7,111 nucleotides of DNA from an uncultured Marinosulfonomonas sp. (GTDB lineage Bacteria > Pseudomonadota > Alphaproteobacteria > Rhodobacterales > Rhodobacteraceae): contig CAMZKY010000188.1 of assembly GCA_947311455.1 (NCBI GenBank), forward strand, positions 1 through 7,111. The letters run 5' to 3'. Positions 1 through 5,959 of the stretch are shown here, one piece after another. The position numbers were made by a program, and so were the translations under genes. Each line of letters starts with the position of its first letter. Position 1 is the stretch's first letter. The notes under the pieces were generated by a model that was not told where the DNA came from, ran no database searches, and worked only from the letters and a program-made list of their open reading frames with translations.

Positions 1-523
1 GAGCCAGTCAAAGAAGGGTAATCAGTGGTATTTCGGGATAAAGACTCACATTGGTGTGGATGCCAAAAGTGGCCTCGTTCACACGGTGAAGACCACCACG
101 GGCAAGGTGCATGACGCGAAACTGACCGACAATCTAATCCGGCAGGACGACACAATCATATTCGGCCCTTCTCGGGCATGCTATGCATACCCTGCCAGGC
201 AGTGGACAAGGGCTATGTCAGCGACAAACGCAAGCAGGCGACCCGCGCGAAAAGGGGCCGTTTGGACGGTAAAAGACAAGCGCAAACCGGGGCGGGTTTT
301 GTCAACCTCGCAAAAGAAGCGCAACAAGAAATACGGCGTCGTGCGGGCCAAAGTCGATCACGTGTTCCGTGTCATCAAATGCCAGTTCGGCTATCGCAAA
401 GTCCGTTATCGGGGGCTGATGAAAAACTAGGCGCAGGTGTTCAGCCTGATGGCGCTGGCCAACCTCTACCTCGCGCGACGATGCTTAAGGGGGAGTCTGC
501 CTGAAAACAGGGGAGCGGGGTAG
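1..523 (+). pseudogene. IS5-family transposase, C-terminal part, inactivated
   Basis: This is the DDE transposase that would move the IS. Frame 2 opens with SQSKKGNQWYFGIKTHIGVD and SGLVHTV, typical of IS5-family enzymes, and runs to ...TIIFG at 166. The expected next motif, DKGYVSDKRK, begins at 205 in frame 1, so about 38 extra bases (167-204) interrupt the gene. Reading then returns to frame 2 near the A/G run at about 250-258, giving VWTVKDKRKPGR, SQKKRN and RAKVDHVFRVIKCQFGYRKV. A TAG at 428-430 follows RGLMKN, and the conserved tail AQVFSLMALANLYLARR continues beyond it to a second TAG at 521-523. The motif R-x3-E-x6-K that carries the catalytic Glu has Asp (GAT 356-358). Insertion, shift, stop and active-site change together make this a pseudogene; the N-terminal part is outside the window. 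Confidence 0.9.
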
Positions 524-527
524 AACA

Positions 528-541
528 GTCGCGAAAGCGAC
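528..541 (+). other. Small hairpin with GNRA tetraloop in the IS tail
   Basis: GTCGC (528-532), loop GAAA (533-536) and GCGAC (537-541) form a perfect five-pair stem capped by a GNRA tetraloop, a stable RNA fold. It lies just after the transposase reading frame and before the terminal repeat. An A-rich rather than T-rich stretch follows, so it does not look like a rho-independent terminator on the plus strand. It may be a transcript end-stabilising structure of the element; its role is inference. Confidence 0.4.
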
Positions 542-605
542 CACAAAAAGGCTGGTGTCGTAAATTCGAGCGGCGATCGGCATTCTATACGCAGCAAAGT
601 CCCCG

Positions 606-620
606 TTGTTCAGACTTTCC
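606..620. repeat. Terminal inverted repeat (right end) of the IS5-family element
   Basis: TTGTTCAGACTTTCC is the reverse complement of GGAAAGTCTGAACAA, nearly identical to the GGAAGGTCTGAAC type ends of IS5-family elements. The adjoining TTAG fits the YTAR target preference. The partner repeat is outside the window, so identity is from memory of the family, not from a pair seen here. Confidence 0.7.
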
Positions 621-631
621 TTAGGTAAGGC

Positions 632-1558
632 CTAACGTAGTTTGTGTTGGTCCGGATGTAAGGTTGAACCTAGAATGTGATCGGCGCCTTGCACCACATG
701 GCTGGCATTTCCTACGATTAGCGGGTCAGGTTGGCCGACTATTTCCACATCCTTTTCGGGATAATCCAATGTGGACAAAAAATGCCGCATGCAATTCAAG
801 CGCGCTCGCTTTTTATCGTTGGATTTAATGATCGTCCAAGGCGCATCGGCTGTATCTGTATAGAAGAACATTGCCTCTTTGGCTTCGGTGTAATCATCCC
901 ATTTAGAAAGCGATGCAACATCAACGGGCGACAATTTCCATCGCTTTAACGGATCGCCTTTACGGCTGTCGAAACGGCGTTTTTGTTCCTCTTGAGTGAC
1001 CGAGAACCAGTATTTATAAAGGTGAATTCCTGAACGCACCATCATCCGTTCCATTTCCGGCGTTTGGCGCATGAATTCAAGATATTCAGAAGGCGAGCAA
1101 AACCCCATAACACGCTCAACACCAGCACGGTTATACCAAGATCGATCATAGAAAACCATTTCGCCCGATGTGGGAAGCTGCTGGATATAGCGTTGATAAA
1201 ACCACTGACCGCGCTCGGTGTCTGTTGGCTTGTTCAATGCCACAACCCGTGCTTCACGTGGGTTCAAGTGCTCCATAAACCGCTTGATCGTGCCGCCTTT
1301 ACCAGCCGCGTCTCGTCCTTCGAATAGGAGCACAAATTTCTGGCCAGTCTCCGCAACCCATTTTTGAACTTTAAGCAATTCAGCCTGTATCTGGGCCTTT
1401 TCCTGTTCGTATTGCTTTTTCTTCATTTTAGTGTCGTATGGAAACTTGCTGGTTTCGAATACATGTCGAATTTTATCGGCTGCCACTGTTGGAAAACTTT
1501 GGTTTGGTTTCGATGCTTCCGATGGCGATTTGGGCGGAGTTTTTCTGGCTGTTGTCAT
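632..1558 (-). CDS. ppk2: Polyphosphate kinase 2, class I (single PPK2 domain)
   Basis: Cytoplasmic PPK2 enzymes move phosphate between inorganic polyphosphate and nucleotides; class I members mainly phosphorylate ADP or GDP using polyphosphate. The 308-residue protein has a polar N-terminal extension (about 1-25), then one PPK2 domain (about 35-270) with Walker A GRDAAGKGG at 81-89, Walker B region FYDRSWYNRAGVERVMGF at 136-153, and the lid segment RFDSRKGDPLKRWKLSP at 195-211. Length and single-domain build fit the roughly 300-residue class I family. The start is supported by AAGGAAA eight bases or so before the ATG. The gene is transcribed away from ycjX; a perfect FNR-type box is centred about 64 bases before the ATG. 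The IS edge lies 11 bases beyond the stop codon, and no terminator is visible before it, so the transcript probably enters the IS. Class assignment rests on length and motifs; nucleotide preference cannot be read with certainty. Confidence 0.95.
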   Translation of the reverse strand: MTTARKTPPKSPSEASKPNQSFPTVAADKIRHVFETSKFPYDTKMKKKQYEQEKAQIQAELLKVQKWVAETGQKFVLLFEGRDAAGKGGTIKRFMEHLNPREARVVALNKPTDTERGQWFYQRYIQQLPTSGEMVFYDRSWYNRAGVERVMGFCSPSEYLEFMRQTPEMERMMVRSGIHLYKYWFSVTQEEQKRRFDSRKGDPLKRWKLSPVDVASLSKWDDYTEAKEAMFFYTDTADAPWTIIKSNDKKRARLNCMRHFLSTLDYPEKDVEIVGQPDPLIVGNASHVVQGADHILGSTLHPDQHKLR

Positions 1559-1615
1559 AAACGTTTCCTTTTAAATTCTTGGCTAAATATGTAACAGAAA
1601 ATCAATTGATCGGCT

Positions 1616-1629
1616 TTGATTTCGATCAA
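1616..1629. promoter_or_regulatory. FNR/FnrL-type binding site upstream of ppk2
   Basis: TTGAT-TTCG-ATCAA matches the FNR/FnrL consensus TTGAT-N4-ATCAA at all ten defined positions. FnrL is the oxygen-sensing iron-sulfur regulator of Rhodobacterales. The centre (1622/1623) is about 64 bases from the ppk2 ATG. A weak minus-strand -10 candidate, CATATT (complement of 1586-1591), would start transcription near 1579, placing the box about 42-43 bases upstream, as in class II FNR-activated promoters. The centre is about 260 bases from ycjX, so ppk2 is the likelier target. The right half-site also belongs to a larger inverted repeat at 1605-1630, so another dimeric regulator, or Dnr-type binding to the same consensus, remains possible. 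Confidence 0.65.
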
Positions 1630-1828
1630 TAGTTTTTGTGAGTTTCCATTCCATAGTACTGGCTTTGGAGAACGATTGCACCGCGTTTTCTAGTGTGTGT
1701 TTTTCATGTGTAAAGCATGCGTTAAGCGGGTGTGCAAATGTGCTGAAAACGATGGGCACGCTAGAAAAACCTGTTATTGCCAATTTTTCAACTTTTCGAT
1801 GAAATGCATCGTGAACCAAATCTTGCCA

Positions 1829-1856
1829 TTGAGTTTGCGTCACGGATGCTTATCTT
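1829..1856 (+). promoter_or_regulatory. Candidate sigma-70 promoter of ycjXF
   Basis: TTGAGT (1829-1834) and TATCTT (1851-1856) are spaced 16 bases apart; each matches the consensus in four of six positions. Transcription would begin near 1862-1864. This leaves room for the AAGGGA ribosome site and GTG start at 1883 but makes the ATG at 1865 almost leaderless. The match is modest, and no proven heat-shock promoter is visible, although E. coli ycjX is heat-shock controlled. Confidence 0.35.
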
Positions 1857-1882
1857 TAAATTGAATGAAAAAGGGATTTTAT

Positions 1883-3271
1883 GTGCGATTTTCAGATTTA
1901 GCGAATGGTCTAACCGGTGGTTTTGTCGGGAGCGAGGAAACAATCAGGTTAGGCGTAACGGGCCTTAGCCGTGCGGGCAAAACTGTGTTTATCACATCCC
2001 TGGTGGCGAACCTCTTGGATCGCGGGCGAATGCCGCAATTGGTGGGGGCGGCAACAGGCAGTATTCAAGCGGTTTATTTGCAACCTCAGCCAGACGATAC
2101 CATGGCGCGTTTCGAATATGAGCGTCATTTTGGCGCTTTTACGTCTGATCCCCCGCGCTGGCCGAAAAGCACCCGCGCCGTGTCGCAGTTGCGCTTGTCG
2201 ATCAAAGTGCAACCTGCGGGATTTCTAGGTGGGTTTTCCGGCCCGCGCACTGTGCATCTGGATATTGTCGATTATCCCGGAGAGTGGTTGCTGGATTTGG
2301 CTTTGCTGAACAAATCCTATGGCGATTGGGCGTTGGAGGCACTGGATCGGCTGGCAGATCATGACTGTGCTAAAACCTATCTGAAAATGCTGGATTCGGT
2401 GGATGGATCGGCAAAACTGGATGAAACGCAAATTCAAGATTTGGCCCAAAGCTTTACCGCCTATCTGCAAGCCGCCGAAGAAAAAGGCTTTGCCGATTGT
2501 ACCCCGGGTCGTTTTTTGTTGCCCGGTGAATTGGCGGGCTCGCCGGTGCTAACCTTTGCGCCAATTCGTGGAAGTAGCGGAAAACGTGGCAGTTTGCTGC
2601 GTGAAATGGAACGTCGATACGAGGCGTACAAAAGCAAAGTGGTAAAACCGTTTTTCCGCGACCACTTTGCCAAAATTGATCGTCAGGTGGTGTTGGTGGA
2701 TGTGTTGGGGGCGATTCATAAAGGCCCGCGCGCGGTTGAAGATTTACGCCGCACCATGGCCGAAATTCTAAGCGCATTTAAACCCGGGGTGAACAGTTTT
2801 CTAGCGTCCCTATTTGGGGTGCGTCGGGTTGAGCGAATTTTATTTTCCGCCACTAAAGCTGATCATTTGCATCACCGTCAACACCCGCGCCTGACCTCGA
2901 TTATCGAGGCTATGCTGCGCGAGGCCAAAGACCGCGCCGAATTTTCAGGCGCGGCTACGGTGGGGATGTCGATCGCCGCATTGCGCACCACGGTTGAGGA
3001 AACGTTGGAGCATGAGGGCAAGACGCTGGATTGTGTACGCGGGGTGCTGCAAGACACCGGCAAACAGGCGGCTTTTTACCCGGGTGAGCTGCCGGATGAC
3101 CCGTTTTCATTGCTAGGACCAGCACGGGATGGTGCGCGCGCTTGGCTTGATGCTGATTATCAAGTGATGTCCTTTGTGCCGACAAAAATGCGCCTGAAAC
3201 CCGGCGATGGCCCACCGCATATACGCATGGACAAAGCCACAGAATTTTTGATCGGAGATCGTTTGCGATGA
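1883..3271 (+). CDS. ycjX: YcjX family P-loop protein (DUF463)
   Basis: YcjX proteins are conserved P-loop, GTPase-like proteins linked to stress in Gram-negative bacteria; the molecular job is not settled. With a GTG start at 1883 the protein has 462 residues. The leader RFSDLANGLTGGFVGSEETI is followed by Walker A GLSRAGKT (27-34), the switch-like motif DYPGEW (130-135) and a TKAD motif (324-327) resembling the guanine-recognition NKxD. No membrane segment or signal peptide is seen. I prefer the GTG because AAGGGA (1871-1876) sits six bases before it and the candidate promoter starts transcription near 1863; an ATG at 1865 would add six residues (MKKGFY) but has no ribosome site. The stop overlaps the ycjF start by four bases (ATGA), so the two are translationally coupled. 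ycjX-ycjF adjacency is also seen in E. coli, near the psp genes; no psp genes are visible here. Confidence 0.93.
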   Translation: MRFSDLANGLTGGFVGSEETIRLGVTGLSRAGKTVFITSLVANLLDRGRMPQLVGAATGSIQAVYLQPQPDDTMARFEYERHFGAFTSDPPRWPKSTRAVSQLRLSIKVQPAGFLGGFSGPRTVHLDIVDYPGEWLLDLALLNKSYGDWALEALDRLADHDCAKTYLKMLDSVDGSAKLDETQIQDLAQSFTAYLQAAEEKGFADCTPGRFLLPGELAGSPVLTFAPIRGSSGKRGSLLREMERRYEAYKSKVVKPFFRDHFAKIDRQVVLVDVLGAIHKGPRAVEDLRRTMAEILSAFKPGVNSFLASLFGVRRVERILFSATKADHLHHRQHPRLTSIIEAMLREAKDRAEFSGAATVGMSIAALRTTVEETLEHEGKTLDCVRGVLQDTGKQAAFYPGELPDDPFSLLGPARDGARAWLDADYQVMSFVPTKMRLKPGDGPPHIRMDKATEFLIGDRLR

Positions 3272-4269
3272 GCAAAGTAAATAAAGGTGCATCTGACGGT
3301 CCAGTTTTGATCGATTTGGAGCAATCCATACCCGCCGCCACCCCGTCCGAAGTGGCACCCGTGCCGGAAGCACGCCCACAAGCCATGCAGATTATTGCGC
3401 AGATTGCCGCCAAACCACCATCGCGCTTGGCCCGTTGGTTCTGGTCATTACTAGGGGCATTGCTGGTGTTTATGCTGTCAGTTGCGGCATGGGATTTTGT
3501 TATGGGAATGCTGGCACGCAATCCGGTACTGGGCGGGATTGCAAGCATATTGGCCGGATTGTTTGTATTGGTTCTGTTGATATTGGCGATCCGCGAATGG
3601 CGTGGGTTTACGCGTTTGAAACGGTTGGACCATTTGCAGAGATCGGCGAAAATTGCGCAAAATCGAGGTGATCTGGATGGAGCAAAGCGCGTGACGGATC
3701 AGGTTTTAGCACTCTATGAAGGGCGCGACGATGTTCAGTGGGGGCGTCGAAATTTCAACGAACGAAAAGCTGATGTCTTTGACGCCGATGGTTTATTGGG
3801 ATTGGCCGAAGCTGAATTGATGACGCCCCTTGATGGCGCAGCGATCAAGGAAATAGAGGCTGCTGCGCGTTCCGTTGCAGCCACCACAGCGCTTGTGCCT
3901 TTGGCACTTGCCGATGTGGTTGTGGCGTTGACTGTTAATCTGCGGATGATCCGACGTATTGCCGAGATTTATGGCGGACGCTCGGGATGGCTCGGAAATT
4001 GGCGGTTAACCCGCTCCGTGTTAACGCATTTGGTGGCCACGGGGGCTGTTTCTGTTGGGGATGATCTGATTCATTCCGTTGCGGGGGGCGGTGTGTTATC
4101 AAAAATTTCGCGCCGGTTTGGTGAGGGGATTATCAACGGGGCATTAACCGCGCGGGTTGGGGGGGCTGCACTTGAGGTTTGTCGCCCATTGCCATTTGTA
4201 GCCACGCCGCGCCCTTCGGTTACCATGCTGGTGCAAAAGGCCCTAACAGGATTGTTCAGCCGGTCGTAA
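3268..4269 (+). CDS. ycjF: YcjF/DUF697 family inner-membrane protein (TIGR01620 type)
   Basis: This 333-residue membrane protein is the usual partner of YcjX. A polar, proline-rich N-terminus (1-52) is presumably cytoplasmic. Two hydrophobic helices follow, about 57-77 (WFWSLLGALLVFML...) and 86-108 (NPVLGGIASILAGLFVLVLL...), separated by a very short loop, giving a hairpin in the inner membrane. A basic stretch (WRGFTRLKRLDHLQRSAK) and an alpha-helical linker lead to the DUF697 domain (about 175-325), with moderately hydrophobic parts such as ATTALVPLALADVVVALTVN and a glycine-rich ALTARVGGAALEVCRPLPF. The ATG overlaps the ycjX stop; GGAG at 3254-3257 is ten bases before it, rather far, so coupling probably drives translation. 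Function is unknown; a membrane anchor or effector for YcjX is a reasonable inference from their fixed pairing. Confidence 0.92.
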   Translation: MSKVNKGASDGPVLIDLEQSIPAATPSEVAPVPEARPQAMQIIAQIAAKPPSRLARWFWSLLGALLVFMLSVAAWDFVMGMLARNPVLGGIASILAGLFVLVLLILAIREWRGFTRLKRLDHLQRSAKIAQNRGDLDGAKRVTDQVLALYEGRDDVQWGRRNFNERKADVFDADGLLGLAEAELMTPLDGAAIKEIEAAARSVAATTALVPLALADVVVALTVNLRMIRRIAEIYGGRSGWLGNWRLTRSVLTHLVATGAVSVGDDLIHSVAGGGVLSKISRRFGEGIINGALTARVGGAALEVCRPLPFVATPRPSVTMLVQKALTGLFSRS

Positions 4270-4301
4270 TGGTTGTTTAATGTGGGGAGTTTTGGGAGGT
4301 T

Positions 4302-4337
4302 AACGATTCTATAATTCCGGAATAATGGAATCGTTTT
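4302..4337. terminator. Hairpin between convergent ycjF and argP, probable two-way terminator
   Basis: AACGATTC (4302-4309) and GAATCGTT (4328-4335) are perfect 8-base arms. Inside lies a smaller perfect palindrome, ATTCCGGAAT (4314-4323), so the two can stack into one long imperfect stem. The plus-strand side ends in TTTT (4334-4337), a weak tail for ycjF; on the minus strand the tail is poorer. The position, between two converging genes, fits a shared terminator. Both arms also contain a GANTC methylation sequence. Confidence 0.5.
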
Positions 4338-4355
4338 GGGCTGTATATTCGCTGC

Positions 4356-5246
4356 TTATACAGGTTGCTTTAAATAGAGCTTGGCTGCCGCACATACCAC
4401 ATCCGTTAAAGGGCGTAACGCATTGGCAGTGACACGATTAAATTGCCAAAACAGCGGCACATCGTAGACGGGATTGTCGCTCAATGTTACCAATTCACCG
4501 GATGCAATTTTGTCATGCACCAAACAAGCAGGGTTTAACCCCCAGCCAACCCCCTGACTGGCGGCATCAACAAAGCCGCGTGTGGTTGGTAGGTAGTGCA
4601 CCGGAGGTGAAACCGGTTTCCCGAATGTGCTGCGCAACCAGAGATTTTGTGAATCGTCCTTGCGATTAAACATCAACATCGGTGCGGCTTTAGCAGCGTT
4701 GAGTGTAAATCCGCCATCAAAGTATTTGGCCTGGAAACCCGGGCTGGCCGTCGCAAGGTATCGCAAAGATCCAAGAGGGATGATATCGCAGCCTTGTACG
4801 GCGGTGGCATGCGCGGTTATGGCGGCAAGGACTTCGCCGCGCCGTAGCCAATCGGCGCTGAAATCTTGATCGTCTGTTTTGATATCAAACAAAAAATCGG
4901 GAGATTTGGCAATAGCATGAATAAACCACGTATCCAAACTGTCGGCGTTTACCACAATGCGAATGGGTGTGGTATGGGTGGGAACCAATCCGGCCATTTC
5001 GTGCGAAAGAGTGTGTTCAAGTAATGCGACCTCATCTGCATGTCGGCAAAGGCGGCGGCCCGCCGTGGTGGCAACCGATGGTGTTGAGCGGATAACAAGT
5101 GTGGTGCCTAAATGATCCTCTAGCGATTTAATCCGTTGGGAAATGGCCGAAGGCGTGACATGCAAATCGATTGCTGCGGTTTCAAAGCTGCCGTTTCGGA
5201 TGACGGCCCTAAGCGCGTTGAGTTGATTATAATCAATCATGAGCAT
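4356..5246 (-). CDS. argP: LysR-family regulator, ArgP/LysG type
   Basis: ArgP/LysG proteins sense lysine or arginine and switch on the neighbouring exporter. The 296-residue protein begins with the winged helix-turn-helix of LysR regulators (about 6-63: DYNQLNALRAVIRNGSFETA, TPSAISQRIKSLEDHLGTTLVIRS). An effector domain follows (about 93-290) with the family signature IVVNADSLDTWF (97-108) and LRRGEVLAAI (134-143), which align well with E. coli ArgP as I recall it. Two starts are possible, ATG at 5246 and ATG at 5240 (MIDYNQL); GGA six bases before the first slightly favours it, whereas the family usually starts about three residues before the DY. The gene diverges from lysE, sharing a 77-base spacer with a LysR box. 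It is convergent with ycjF. The ligand could be lysine, arginine or both; sequence does not decide. Confidence 0.93.
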   Translation of the reverse strand: MLMIDYNQLNALRAVIRNGSFETAAIDLHVTPSAISQRIKSLEDHLGTTLVIRSTPSVATTAGRRLCRHADEVALLEHTLSHEMAGLVPTHTTPIRIVVNADSLDTWFIHAIAKSPDFLFDIKTDDQDFSADWLRRGEVLAAITAHATAVQGCDIIPLGSLRYLATASPGFQAKYFDGGFTLNAAKAAPMLMFNRKDDSQNLWLRSTFGKPVSPPVHYLPTTRGFVDAASQGVGWGLNPACLVHDKIASGELVTLSDNPVYDVPLFWQFNRVTANALRPLTDVVCAAAKLYLKQPV

Positions 5247-5267
5247 AACTAATCCAAAAATAGGAAA

Positions 5268-5282
5268 ATTAATTATACTAAT
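5268..5282. promoter_or_regulatory. LysR-type box (T-N11-A) between argP and lysE
   Basis: ATTA-N7-TAAT (ATTAATTATACTAAT) contains the LysR-family T-N11-A motif, T5269 and A5281, within interrupted dyad symmetry. It lies in the 77-base spacer of a divergent LysR regulator and its expected target and overlaps the -10 elements of both directions. The most natural reading is ArgP/LysG binding that represses its own gene and controls lysE. The local A+T richness raises the chance of coincidence. Confidence 0.5.
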
Positions 5283-5300
5283 TTAGTGCAACACGGTAAA
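5272..5300 (-). promoter_or_regulatory. Promoter of the argP/lysG gene
   Basis: On the minus strand TTTACC (complement of 5295-5300) and a perfect TATAAT (complement of 5272-5277) are 17 bases apart, predicting a start near 5265 and a leader of roughly 20 bases. On the plus strand TATACT (5274-5279) is a five-of-six -10 for lysE, but no -35 is recognisable 17 bases before it, as expected for an activator-dependent promoter. The two -10 sites overlap, so RNA polymerase cannot occupy both at once. Confidence 0.5.
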
Positions 5301-5323
5301 GGCAGTCAAGACAGGAGAGAAAT

Positions 5324-5920
5324 ATGCAAACCGTTATCGCAGGATTTATCCTAAGCTTTAGTCTAATCCTTGCGATTGGGGCGCAGAACGCGTTTGTGCT
5401 GCGGCAAGGTCTGCGCCGTGAGCATGTATTTTTGGTATGTCTGATCAGCAGCCTGTCGGATGCCATTTTGATTTTGATCGGGGTGAGCAGCTTTGAAGTG
5501 GTCTCACAGCTGATCCCGTGGCTAGCGCCGGCGTTTGTTTGTGCCGGAGCGGCGTTCTTGTTTTGGTATGGTTGGCAAAATTTCCACGCCATGTGGCGGG
5601 GTGGTGCAGTGCTGGAAGCTGCGGCCGTGAAGGTGAACACCATCAAGAAAACGGTGCTTACCTGTTTGGCGATGACATGGCTTAATCCGCATGCCTATCT
5701 GGATACGGTGATTTTGGTGGGATCGGTTTCTACAAAATACACTGATCAAGTTGCTTTTGGGATCGGAGCGACAATCGGCTCGTTTACCTTCTTTTTTGCC
5801 CTTGGTTATGGCGCACGTTTTTTAACGCCACTTTTTTCAAAACCCGTTGCGTGGCGCATCCTTGACGGGATTGTCGCAACAACAATGTGGATCATCGCAT
5901 TAACTTTGATTTTCAGGTAA
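5324..5920 (+). CDS. lysE: LysE/ArgO family amino-acid exporter
   Basis: LysE/ArgO proteins export lysine and/or arginine across the inner membrane, protecting the cell when these or peptides accumulate. The 198-residue protein has the family length and six likely helices (about 4-24, 36-57, 66-86, 110-131, 143-165, 178-197). Signature motifs are GAQNAFVLRQG (19-29), SLSDA (43-47) and TWLNPHAYLDT (118-128), where the Asn-Pro pair is highly conserved. A strong AGGAG (5313-5317) sits six bases before the ATG. The gene is divergent from an ArgP/LysG-type regulator, the classic arrangement for this exporter, and no lysine riboswitch is seen in the short leader. A DMT exporter follows 39 bases downstream and is probably in the same transcript. 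Substrate (lysine, arginine or both) is inferred from family and context. Confidence 0.95.
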   Translation: MQTVIAGFILSFSLILAIGAQNAFVLRQGLRREHVFLVCLISSLSDAILILIGVSSFEVVSQLIPWLAPAFVCAGAAFLFWYGWQNFHAMWRGGAVLEAAAVKVNTIKKTVLTCLAMTWLNPHAYLDTVILVGSVSTKYTDQVAFGIGATIGSFTFFFALGYGARFLTPLFSKPVAWRILDGIVATTMWIIALTLIFR

Positions 5921-5959
5921 AGGCTTGCGTTTGGTAGATAGGTCGTATTCATTGCCCTA

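Larger units (their letters stand above)
1..620 (+). mobile_element. IS5-family insertion sequence, right-hand part (degenerate)
   Basis: This is the 3' part of an IS5-family element whose left end lies outside the window. It contains the remains of the transposase gene (1-523), an untranslated tail with a small GNRA-loop hairpin (528-541), and an outer end at 606-620 reading TTGTTCAGACTTTCC. That end closely resembles the terminal repeat GGAAGGTCTGAAC (in reverse) known from IS5-family members. The next four bases, TTAG (621-624), fit the YTAR target that many IS5-family elements duplicate. The left end and the second target copy are not visible, so the boundary rests on one end only. The element lies next to the 3' end of ppk2, with opposite orientation of its transposase. 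Confidence 0.85.
1559..1882. other. Divergent ppk2 / ycjX regulatory region without a gene
   Basis: This 324-base stretch separates two divergent genes. It is A+T-rich next to ppk2, where nested TTGAT/ATCAA half-sites occupy 1601-1630, including the FNR-type box and a perfect 8-base inverted repeat, ATTGATCG-N10-CGATCAAT (1605-1630). The ycjX side holds one candidate sigma-70 promoter (1829-1856). Between about 1640 and 1820 I see no recognisable gene, RNA or repeat. An open frame on the minus strand (1583-1843) has no known motif and overlaps the control sites, so I do not call it a gene. Confidence 0.6.

Noticed and set aside
245..262. Programmed frameshift at the A/G run of the IS transposase
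   Set aside because: Some IS5-family members use a -1 frameshift, but here the required change is +1 (or -2), and the 38-base insertion creates the need for it. Simple decay explains it better.
1616..1629. FNR-type site as control for ycjX
   Set aside because: Its centre is about 260 bases from the ycjX start and far from the candidate promoter, whereas it suits ppk2.
1583..1843. Open frame of 86 codons on the minus strand between ppk2 and ycjX
   Set aside because: No recognisable motif, and it runs over the FNR-type site and close to the ppk2 start; its ribosome site is not convincing. It looks like chance in an intergenic region.
1822..1855. Heat-shock (sigma-32) promoter for ycjX: CTTG (1822-1825) and CTTATCT (1849-1855)
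   Set aside because: The 23-base gap is too long for the known alphaproteobacterial spacing of about 17-18 bases.
2955..3548. Long minus-strand open frame (197 codons) across the ycjX-ycjF junction
   Set aside because: It lies fully opposite two clearly conserved genes, is rich in low-complexity composition and shows no domain.
5247..5323. Lysine riboswitch ahead of lysE
   Set aside because: The spacer is only 77 bases and A+T-rich, much too short for the five-helix lysine element.
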